Positions 10,574 through 19,809 of a stretch of DNA of 64,000 nucleotides are shown here, one piece after another. The translations under genes and the position numbers were made by a program. Every line of letters starts with the position of its first letter. The first letter of the stretch is position 1. Under the pieces are notes generated by a model. It was not told the origin of the DNA. It did not search any database and saw nothing but the letters and a program-made list of their open reading frames with translations. Source of the DNA: Raffaelea ambrosiae (Eukaryota > Ascomycota > Sordariomycetes > Ophiostomatales > Ophiostomataceae); assembly GCA_002778195.1 (NCBI GenBank), contig PCDI01000015.1, positions 861,300 to 925,299 on the forward strand, given 5' to 3'.

Positions 10574-13241
10574 TCATGACTTGCGGCTTCCTCGGGTAGC
10601 TGGCCTCTTTCGGCCAGCGGCCTGGCTTTTGGATGGCACCTCGCCGACGGCACCTTCTGGAAGGCTGAGATCTGCCTCGGCCTTGCGGCCTTTCCGGCGA
10701 CTGCGTGTCATAGCCGCCTCGCGCTCTTGGTGCTTCTCGAAGAAGGATGTGATTTTCTTCTGCGAAGCTGCCGAAGACACCCTTTTGGACGACGCCGGCG
10801 CCTCAGTGTCTGGTTTCTGGCAGGCATCGGCAGCATGCGAGTCGTGTTTCAGCTTACGGCGCTTGTTTGCACTATCCACTGTGGTCTTTGCTGTTTTCTT
10901 ATTGGTAGTCTTCGTGGCGGCCTTCGAGGTTGTCTTCGAAGCGGTCTTGGAAGTGGCCTTCGATGTCGTTTTCGAAGATCTCCTGGTGGCTTTCTTGGGT
11001 GCTGCCCTAGAGGTAAACCGCGACCTCGCTAGGGCTTCTGCGCGCAGCTGCTTCGCAATGACTGCGTCGACGTCGCTGGAGTCGAGCTGACTGTCATCAT
11101 CCTCGTCTTGCTCTTCCTCCTGGGCCTCAGCATCTGCTCCGTCGTCTTCGTCATCATCCGCCTCCTCCTCCTTTTCTTCCGCTTCGTCGTCGTCATCGGG
11201 TGCCTCGCTGTCTTCGACGTGGTCGGAGTGTCGTCTTGACCTAGACCTGACCTTGGCAGCTTTTGCCGATTTCTCAGCGGCTTTGTCGGCCGCTTTCTCC
11301 GCAGCCGCAGCTGCGGCACGAGATGCAGCCGCGGTGGTAGCCTTGGCCTTTCCCCTTCCACGCGGGCGGGCAGTACTGGCTGCCGGCTGGTCGGCGGCCT
11401 GGCGGGCTTTAACTTCTTCGGCATGGACCTTGTCCTTTTCGATTTTCCTCCTCTTCTCCTCGAGGCTCCAGAGACGGAACTTCTCTAGGATGGAGCGGCA
11501 GCCGCGAATGAAATGGTCGCGAGCTGGCTCAAAGGTCTTCTTCTTGCTCTCGGTAATGCCGCTGACGCCCATGATGCGCAGCCAGTCTGGACCTTGCAGG
11601 CCCTCGAGCAGGCGAATGATCTGGTCCCGCTCATGCTGGGCGCGGCCTTTTTCGGAGTTGCGGATCGACCGCTCGAGGCGCTCGGCGCGCTTGTGGTGCA
11701 GCTCGAAGTAGGTGTCGGGAAGCGGATCGTCCGTGTGGCGCCCGTTGTGCTGAGTGCCCAGGAAGGAGAAGTCGAGCACGTGCGAGTCGGACAGCTCGTA
11801 AAATAGGGAATCGCCATAGGCGCGCACCGGGAACGTTGTGTGGTTAGGATGGCGCACTGGAAGAGCGGTATGTGAAGCCCGGGCGCGTGTCGAGTGCAAA
11901 CCGCCCCTGGAGCCAAACGCCGGAGAAGCGCTCGCACCGCTGAAAGTAAGTGGTGTGGCAGTTATAACGTGAGGAGGAGCAGTGGGGTGGTGGGTGCTGG
12001 ACTCGACTAGCAGGATTGGCGTATCAATGTTGAGGATATCTGGCGCCAACGAAAAAAAAAAAAGTCAGTCGCGGAGAGCACAGAGAGGGGGGGGCCATTT
12101 CCGGCCAAAGGGGAACTGCACAACACCACTCACGCTCTTCCTTCGGATCATTCCCGATGACCTCATCGTAGTCGGGAAAGTACGCAGAGAGCTCGCTCTT
12201 GAAGCGCGACGCCTCCTGGGAGCGCAGTTTGCGACCGCCTTCGGGCGGGCCAGCAGCCGCGGCTACGGCTTCAGGCGTGACATGCAGGTTCTTGAGTTCC
12301 TGCTTGATGCCATTGACGGCCTTGTCCTTGGGTTTGTGCGCCAGCTGGGATGCCTGGGGGGGTTGGGCGGCCCTTTTGGATGGCGGTCGGCCGGCGGAGC
12401 GTGGAGGACGTTTGTTGCTGTCTTGTTTGCTGTCTGGTTGAGCAGGCTCGGCGGATGGTGTGATGGTGATTGTCGGTGCCGTCTGGGTGGTGGTTTTGGT
12501 GATTTGGGCGGATTGAGAGGTCGTTCGAGCGGAGTGTTTGGTGGGTTTGGGACGCGTCGCAGGCTGTGAGGAGGAGTTGGCAGGGGACGATGCGGTTGTA
12601 GCGGCGGCTGAGGTGGTGGTGGCTGTGCTGGACCCTGCAGGGTCAGCAGGTGTCACAGCGTGGTTGGCGGTGTTTGTAGGGGCGGACACGGCGCCTCGCA
12701 GGGCCTTTTTGGATAGTGGTGCTGCCTGTGCTGGTTGTGCTGCTGTAGGCGCTGTAGACGCTGTGGCAGAGCCCCCCACAGCGGGTTTTGTGCCTGTGCC
12801 CGCGCTAGAAGGCCGCGTCAGAATCTCGACAGAAAGCCTCGGTCGCTTGCGCGTCGCCGCATCGGCCGCGTCGATGTCGACTCCGGCATTTCCGGTGTCG
12901 CTCGCACCGGCCAAGTCGGACTTCCGCTTGGAACGCACCGAGTCGGCATGGTTGAGGATGTTTTGCAAGCTGCGCGTCGGGGCGGCGATGGTGAAGTGAT
13001 TAGGGGACGATATAGGGGATGGTGCAGCGGACTTAGGGGGCTGCAGGGCGTGTTTGGGAGAGGAGTGGGGTGGAAGGTGTGCTGGTTTAGGGGGCTGCGC
13101 TGGTGGTGGTTGCACCGCCTGCTGTGGCTTTGGCTTCGGTGGCTTCTGCTTGGAGAGCAGCATCGGCGCGCGATGGAGGCCTTCAGCCCGTCGCGACCGC
13201 GTGCCCGGAGCCATCGGCAGGATTGTCAGTGTCTCGAGCAT
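10574..13241 (-). CDS. SAS4-domain chromatin protein with C-terminal PIP-box-like motif
   Basis: Two exons, 13241-12134 and 12039-10574; the 94-nt intron has donor GAGC|GTGAGT and acceptor GCCAG|ATATC, giving 857 aa. A second ATG at 13214 (MAPGTRSRR) is an equally likely start. Residues about 475-570 are the fungal SAS complex subunit 4 domain: PDTYFELHHKRAERLER, RAQHERDQIIRLLEGLQGPDW, LRIMGVSGI and an FIRGCRSILEKFRLW helix. In yeast Sas4 belongs to the SAS-I complex that acetylates histone H4 K16 and restricts silent chromatin. The N-terminal half is P/Q/S/T-rich and disordered. After the domain come an AT-hook-like RPRGRGK, an acidic stretch (EEKEEEADDDEDD), a K/T-rich repeat, and QKKITSFF at about residue 796 (10762-10739), which fits the PCNA-interacting consensus. 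Whether it acts in a SAS-I-like complex here is inference. A further intron at a TTTCAG near 11939 cannot be excluded. Confidence 0.85.
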
Positions 13242-14381
13242 GGCGTCGAGGGCATCACGGGAGAAAGGAGGGTGGCCGCCAAACGGATTGCGGACTGGAG
13301 AAGGCCAGGGCGAGGAAGGGAAAAGGGGGAAGATGGGGGTGTTGTGATGGGCGATTGATTGACTGCGTTGTTTTCTGTAATTTTTTTTCTGGCTTCGCTG
13401 TGCTTTTTTTTTTTTTGCCTTGTTTCCCTTGCCTTTTTTTTTTTACTGCTCGACTCTGTCGCCCTTTTCGGGTCCTATGTTTTTAGGACTCTGCCTAGGA
13501 AGTCGCGCCGCTTTCGTCTGTGTGGTGGCCTGCAAAGTGGGCGGGCGGCTGAGAAGAGAAAGGCACGCCGCAGGTGTGTTTTTCTGTCTGTTTCCCTTTC
13601 CAGTTGATCCCTCCCTGTCTAGTGGGTGGTGGTGTGCGGTGTTGCGCGGTCGCCCCTTCCTAAGCTGCTAGTCCGGGGCTGTTTCCTGTTTTCAGCCAGT
13701 CGACGGCTGATTCAGGGAAGCGATGCTGACAAAGGGCCACAAGCCACACAAAGAGACGCAAAGGCATGCAGAGAGTCGAGACGTCACCAGGGAGCTGAGA
13801 CGTCGGACATACAGAAGAAGCCTGCCCGTCTTTGTCTGCTCTGCGATGGCTGGCACAAAGGCGGAAGGCACACTGAGTAAACAAAAGGGCAGCGACGCGA
13901 CGAGTCCGCACAGCAACCCCTATGCGGAGCCGTGGCCGCGTCTTTTGCGATTATTCTTCACGGTGTGAATGACAGTGCGTATGACTCGGGCTCTTTCAAA
14001 ACTCCGCCGTGCGGGGGAAGCGTTCCTATTTTGGGCGCCTGGGTTTTGATTGCAGCGTCTGAACAGGGCAGTTCACTTATCCCATTTAGAATCCGTACTG
14101 TGCCACTATCCCTTTTTATGCTAGTCAGTTTCGACGGACAAGATATCGAGAACTGGACGCACTAGATGGGACGCACCAGATGGCCATCGTGTCGCTGCGT
14201 GTGTGTGTAAGTGTGTGTGTGTCTGGTCTCCGAAGGAAGACTGGTTGTCTAACTCGTCAATGCAGGGTCAGTATATGTTTCTAAGCTTGTCTATCCGTGT
14301 GTCTACATGCACCATATCTACAATCTTCACCAAATCGACCACTTGCCAGAGAGTATTGAGATCCACGACCTTCCCTCCCTC
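13242..14381. other. Intergenic, SAS4 promoter and monooxygenase 3' region
   Basis: No gene seen. Long T-rich tracts (about 13380-13445) lie just upstream of the SAS4 start, and a GT-rich microsatellite is at about 14195-14222. Confidence 0.6.
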
Positions 14382-15907
14382 CTACAGCTTGTGCTCCCTG
14401 CTCTCCTTCTTCGCCGCCAGGAACGTGCCCACTACGTCGTGCTCGCTGAGCCACGCAACGTCCGTCCGGTTCTGCGTCCGCTCACGCACCTGCTCGTCCG
14501 TCTCCGTCGCCCCCGTCCTCTCGCGCTCCTTGAGCCGCTCCACCTTGTCCTTGTTTCCCTTGTGCACCACCTCCAGCAGCCGGTCCGTGTGCGCCTTGCG
14601 TGTCTTCTCGTACAGGGCTAGGGCCTCCTGGATGGCCGCGTGGCTGGGCTTCTGGGCCGCATTGATCGGGAACACCGTGAACAGCGACGCCGCAAAGGCC
14701 CATGCGTCGTCCAGGGCGAGGCTGCCGCCGGCCGCGAAGGCGCCGCCGTGTGCGTGGGCGGCGTCGCCGGCCAGCGTGACGCGGCCGCCGCCGAGGATCC
14801 AGGTGGCGAGGCCCTCGGCGGTGGTGTTGGGATAGACGTTGGTGTGCGGGACGGCGTCGACAATGGCGCGGGCCGTGGGGCTCCAGTCGCGGTAGTAGCT
14901 GCGCAGAATGGCGGTGTTGCCGACGCTGTCCCAGTGGGCGCTCTTGTAGGGCGAGTCGGCGGGCGGCGCGTCGGGGTCTTCCTGCGTGGCGCCGACCACG
15001 GTGAACAGGCCGCGGCCGAGCTTGGACACGAACAGCGTGCTGTCGTCGGGCCCCCAGTGGTGCTCGGCCTCGTCGGGCAGGTCGGGGATGTGGGCGAGGT
15101 GCGACACGGGAAAGACGGACCGGAGCGTGATCCAGCCGCTGGGGTGGGTCGCCGCGGACGGCACAAAGAACGTGCGGACGGGCGAGTGGATGCCGTCGGC
15201 GCCCAGCAGCACATCGGCGACGGCGTGGGTGCCGTCGGTGAACTGGATGACGAGCTTCTGCAAGGCTTCGTCCCAGGCCACCGACTGGAACGCCTTGGCG
15301 AGGTGGATGCGCTGGGGGTCGACGTGGGCAAGGAGCGCCTCCTGGAGGTGGGCGCGGTAGAAGCGGGCGGTCTGGTGGCGCTCCTCGACGTGGCCAGCAT
15401 AGTTGTCGACGGAGACGAGCTCGTTGGTCTTCCAGTGGCTTGGGTGAGGATGTCAGTGGACGCGGGCCGCATGTGCAGGCAGGTATACAAGTTGTATACA
15501 AAAGGTGTATACAAAAGGTGTATACAAGCGTATACAAGCGTATACAAGCGTATACAAGTGTGTACGTGTTGCATGTCTCGTATACGTTCGTCCGGGCACA
15601 ACACACACACACAAGGTAGTTGTGTATGGCTTCTCACCACGTTGCAGGCGAGTAGTACTTACCGGTAAACCATGGGGTGTCCAGACTTGTTCCGGAAGGC
15701 CACATCGTCGTCCAGCGCATTGTGCACGCCCAGCCGTTCGAGTGTTCGCATGCCGTTGGGTCCTAGCGCAATCGAGGCGCCAATCTCGCGCAGTTCCTTG
15801 GCCTTCTCGTAGATCTGGACATCGACCAGCGGGTGTGGCTTGAGAGCAATGGCCGCGCCCAGCCCTGCAATGCCAGCACCCGCGATCGCAACCTGCAATG
15901 TCGCCAT
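14382..15907 (-). CDS. FAD-dependent monooxygenase, salicylate hydroxylase-like
   Basis: Two exons, 15907-15663 and 15438-14382; donor ACCG|GTAAGT and acceptor CCAAG|CCAC join in frame (MVYR|HWKTNELVS) to give 433 aa. The N-terminus has the Rossmann FAD fingerprint GAGIAG (residues 10-15) and an acidic strand end (VQIYEKAKELREIGASI), a DG motif GADGIHSPVR at about 161-170, and the second FAD motif GDAAHAHGG at about 305. This is the group A flavoprotein aromatic hydroxylase pattern, NAD(P)H-dependent. Fungal members of this type range from salicylate hydroxylases to secondary-metabolite tailoring enzymes; the substrate cannot be read from sequence. No signal peptide. No other biosynthetic gene lies beside it, so a cluster role is not supported. 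The 224-nt intron is long for this window and full of a short tandem repeat. Confidence 0.88.
15483..15557. repeat. GTATACAA tandem repeat within the monooxygenase intron
   Basis: Seven copies of GTATACAA start at 15483, 15494, 15507, 15520, 15530, 15540 and 15550. The last four have an exact 10-bp period, with unit GTATACAAGC. Each unit carries the palindrome GTATAC. The array fills about a third of the intron. Confidence 0.92.
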
Positions 15908-17126
15908 TGTGCTGTGTTCTGTTATGTGTGTTTGAGCCGGTCCACGAGCGAGCGGATGTGTGTATGTACTCGTAATGTGCGTGTGCGTATTTTGTCTACT
16001 TTGAGAGGATAACCCTTCCACACCTTTTCTGAACACGCAAGATGATCTTAGATTAGAACCTTTGGAAGGCCGAAGATTGCTTCCTCCTAGTATAAGTCTG
16101 TATATGAAGACGGTTGCGGCTATGGCCAGGCTTATAAAGCAGCAACAAAGCACCCATCGCGGATATATGCAACACACTTTCCTAGCTGAAGTAGTGCTCG
16201 GGTACCAGGCATGGCGATGCTACTGCCACAATCTGGCTTGCAGATGGCGGCATCCCATGACACCATTGGCCCCAGATAACATATAAGATACCAAGATACT
16301 GCTCGTCTACCACTTGTCCGAGCTGAGCGAGATAACCCGTGTTCGTTTCGCGTTGTTAGAGGGGGGGTTTTATCAGGATCTCTTTTCGGAAGTCTGCACG
16401 TTCATAGTCGAAAAGGCCACAAAGTAGGCAGCCCGGACCTGCCCGCTCATTAGATGGGACGATTTCTTATGACCGAACCCGGTCGATGAACGGCAGCTTA
16501 CCCCGAGACGCCGGGATGAAATCGTTAGTGCATGGCGACATTTCCCCAATTTCTTCTCTCATTCAGCCTTACTCCGATCCCGGCTTGGACACTCCACCTT
16601 CAGATATGGCACTACAAGCAATTGCTACAAATAAGCAATGACCACAGAAATTGTGACAGAAACTGTCTTCATATTGATTGCATGGGTTATTTCCGCGTGT
16701 TTGGTCAGGTTCCAATTTCATTGCATGCAGCAGTTGGCCCAAGTTTGAAAATGGCCAGTCTTCGCTTGTTGGCTTCTTCGGCAAATAGACGACTAGCAAG
16801 GGGTGTTCAACAAGAGATTGCAGGTGAAGTGACAGCAAAAGGCAAGGGATTAGACTCCCTCGGCAAGGCTATGATTTTTTTTTTTTTTTTTGCATTCTTT
16901 CCCCTCTCCAATACCTTGGAAACCCCGGCAGGTAATAGACAAGATTGTCCGTTAAGAGAGGAAGAAACTGCAAAATTTCGACTCGTCCACAAATGCAAAA
17001 TGGAAAGAAAGTGAAAAAAGGGATGTGAAAAGCAGGAAAGCAAAAAAAAAAAAAAAGAGCGACGTGTACAAATACAAGCTTGTTTCAAGCTTCAACACGC
17101 AAAAGGGATGCGAATCGTCTCATGTC
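15908..17126. other. Intergenic, monooxygenase promoter
   Basis: No gene seen. It covers the upstream region of the monooxygenase and the 3' side of the DPFYPR protein gene, with poly-T at about 16874-16890 and poly-A at about 17042-17056. Confidence 0.6.
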
Positions 17127-18521
17127 TCACAGGGAGACCACCACCCCCAGAAACGCTGCCACCACCACCACCAATCCGACAAACGCATTCGCTTTCGTCG
17201 CTGCTGCTGTCACGGTCGGGGTCGTAGAGGGGTGCATCACGGTCGTATGCCCACTTGCATCCGTGCTGAGGACATCCATGTTGACCGTGCTCGTGCCGCG
17301 AAAGTCTGCATCCGTGGTAGTCGTCTCGTCGCTGTTTCTGTTGACATTGTTGTGGCTGTTGTCGTCCGTGGGCGGCATGCTACTGGAGTCGGAGCTGGCG
17401 GTGTGGCTAAGGCTGGCATCCATCATGCTGAGATCGCTCATGGCTATGCTCGTTGGGGGGGCGAGGACTCTGGGGGCGCTGGTATTGGGATCATTCGGCT
17501 CGTAGGTGAAGTTTTTGATGCCTGTAGCGTTCCCGGGGTTGCCTGTGCTGCTGCTGCCGCTGCCGGCTGCGGTGGTGGTGGTGGTGTCGGGGGCTCCGGG
17601 GATCGTGCTCGTGGATGTGCTGCTCAAAGGTAGGGTGTACGAGATCTCCTCGTTATGGACAATTGCTCCGCTGCTGAGGGTTGTGAGACCAGAGTGACTA
17701 TCATAGAGGGGCGTGATGCCGCCTGATGGGCTGGACGTGAGGCGCCGGCCCACGGCAAAGACTGACCTGGCAGGCTTGAAATTGGTTGTGATGCCGGGAG
17801 CGCTGCTGCTGTCGCTGCTCGTGGGGGGGCTGTCAACCACCTTTGTTTCTGTCGTTGTGGTCGTCTTCGTGGTTCTGAGACCAGCGTCGGCTTCAAAGGG
17901 CACTGCTCTGGGTTTGGCATGTATGCCACCTGGCGGCGGTGGTTTTTTATGAATGAAAGTCAGTGGTTTGCTGCTGTTTGGTAGCGATGTCGGGGTGCTT
18001 TTGATGGCGTTCGTGGAGAGATCGCCGGATGCCGCCCTGGCCAGCATGGATGGCGTGGGCGAGGACGCCGCTCGAGTTGACCTTTCTACCACCAGCTGCC
18101 GCAACCTAGACACAACGGACGACATCTGACTCAGCTTGTCATCCCCGGACGGCAGTACTGACGGCGTGGTACCGAGCTTGCTCGCGGGTGGCCCGACTTT
18201 TGCTGCCGATGTGATGGAAGAAGAAGAAGAAGAAGGCGTAGGAGCATCGCGAGGGTAGAATGGATCCTTGGGGTCTGGGGGGAAGGCTAAAAGCGAATGA
18301 GTGGCGCGAGGGTAAAATGGATCTTTGGAATCTGGGGGAAACAATAAGGGCAAAGGAGTCTGTGCAGAAGAAGAAGAAGTATACGACGAAGGAGCCGCGC
18401 GAGGATAGAATGGGTCCGTAAGCTTGGAGGGAACCGAAGAAGAACGGGGTTTGGGGTATGTGGAGGAAAAAGACGACCCCATAGCGGAAGCCGCCAAGGA
18501 CAGGATAAGCATAAACTTCAT
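17127..18521 (-). CDS. Secreted, GPI-anchored-like protein with three DPFYPR repeats
   Basis: Single exon, 464 aa. A signal peptide (MKFMLILSLAASAMG) opens the protein and a hydrophobic tail (about the last 20 residues, AFVGLVVVVAAFLGVVVSL) preceded by small residues closes it, the pattern of a GPI-anchored cell-wall protein. Between them lies an S/T/P-rich stalk likely to be O-glycosylated. In the first 90 residues three repeats share (K/T)DPFYPR(A/D), two of them preceded by PPDxK; the DNA repeats too (about 18250-18283, 18303-18336 and 18393-18430). I do not recognise a family. The repeats are not separated by KR sites, so a Kex2-processed pheromone or peptide precursor is possible but not indicated. 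It is the left member of a divergent pair with the IQM-like gene. Confidence 0.78.
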   Translation of the reverse strand: MKFMLILSLAASAMGSSFSSTYPKPRSSSVPSKLTDPFYPRAAPSSYTSSSSAQTPLPLLFPPDSKDPFYPRATHSLLAFPPDPKDPFYPRDAPTPSSSSSSITSAAKVGPPASKLGTTPSVLPSGDDKLSQMSSVVSRLRQLVVERSTRAASSPTPSMLARAASGDLSTNAIKSTPTSLPNSSKPLTFIHKKPPPPGGIHAKPRAVPFEADAGLRTTKTTTTTETKVVDSPPTSSDSSSAPGITTNFKPARSVFAVGRRLTSSPSGGITPLYDSHSGLTTLSSGAIVHNEEISYTLPLSSTSTSTIPGAPDTTTTTAAGSGSSSTGNPGNATGIKNFTYEPNDPNTSAPRVLAPPTSIAMSDLSMMDASLSHTASSDSSSMPPTDDNSHNNVNRNSDETTTTDADFRGTSTVNMDVLSTDASGHTTVMHPSTTPTVTAAATKANAFVGLVVVVAAFLGVVVSL

Positions 18522-19809
18522 TTTGGGCGTAGTCTAGGTGGTGTAAGCCGAGACTGGAGAAAAGGGCAGAACTATGAACGGCTTTCGAGATCTTGGCAAC
18601 AAGTGGAAATATGTCTGATTTGTCTCACACAGACAAGAGAGAGAGTTTGAAGAGTCCGAAAATCAGAAAATGACCAGACGTCTCGTCTTCATATATTCGC
18701 GTTTGCGTTCTGGTACGAACAAGATACACAAAATCATCAAGGAGCAATACAGGTTTTGCTAAAAGAACGCAACCAACAGGGTCCAAGGGAGCAGTTTCGC
18801 GAGTGAAGTACAGGGTTTCGTCGCGATGCCTCCCAATCGCAACACAAAGAAGTCAGGCTGCGAGCAGAATCAGTATAATAAGGGAGGGCCTGTTCCAAAA
18901 CATCGACCGTGCTCAGTGTCCCATAGTTATTGCACACATACACCAACGTGCCACAAAGGGCTGTCTAGGGAGGAGGTGTAGATGTGTAAATGGGCCCCAT
19001 CCACAGCATCACGTGACGACTTGCACAGACCTTTGGACCCTTTTTGGCTTTGAACCCGCTGCCTGCCATTCATGGCCCCACATCCCCCGAATTCTGCCTT
19101 TCGCAAGAGCCGGCAACGGTCGTCTGCGCCACAACCGCAGCCAGGGGACGCGCAGTCCAGGCACGCGTGTACCACGGCTGCCCAAAGGACTTCTCCCTAG
19201 CACCCCCCCCCCCGGAGACGGGCAGCCTTTCTCCATCCGGGTAGACTCCCAACCGACATATCCGGCCACCCGCTCTCTCTCTCTCTCTCGTGTCTCCCGT
19301 GTCTCTCGTGTCCTCGGGTGTCTTCTCAGCTTGGCCAGACACATACATACTAAACACAGCCTGTATGGGGCAACGTAACCTCACTCAAGAAAGCACTGCC
19401 GATCTTGGGCAAAAGCTTGCCTGTGCCGTCTAATCACTGCGGAGGCCGATCCTCTGATTTGTTTTGGTGCTGACATTCCTTCTCGGGCCCTTGTCTCGGA
19501 TTATGGTTGCCTGGATGACATATTGCGTTTGCTTGTATGATGCCACTTTACCACAGTCCCATGAATAATGGACGCTCTTGGCGTGGCGAAGCCTTCGTCA
19601 ACGACTTTGCTATCTGATATATCTTCAACTCATGTTCGTGACGTTGCGTTTTCAAACATTTTCGTTTTTCCCATCTTTTTTTCTTTTCTTTTCTTTCGCC
19701 CTCTCTCTCAGTAAGATTTTGTCAAGAGACAGCTTGCCATTGTCCAACAAACAAGTTGCTCTTGCCAACCCCCTTTGTGAACACGCTTGCCCGACAATAC
19801 AAATGAATC
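18522..19809. promoter_or_regulatory. Divergent promoter, DPFYPR protein / IQM-like protein
   Basis: No gene. Contains a 12-bp C run at about 19203-19214, a CT microsatellite at about 19271-19290 followed by degenerate GTGTCTC units, and T-rich tracts at about 19672-19695 near the right gene. Confidence 0.55.

Noticed and set aside
17127..18521. DPFYPR protein as an alpha-pheromone precursor
   Set aside because: Repeats lack KR processing sites and the cysteine-containing pheromone core, and the protein has a GPI-type tail.
14382..19000. Secondary-metabolite cluster around the monooxygenase
   Set aside because: No polyketide, peptide or terpene synthase or other tailoring enzyme lies nearby; the ABC transporter is 19 kb away beyond housekeeping genes.
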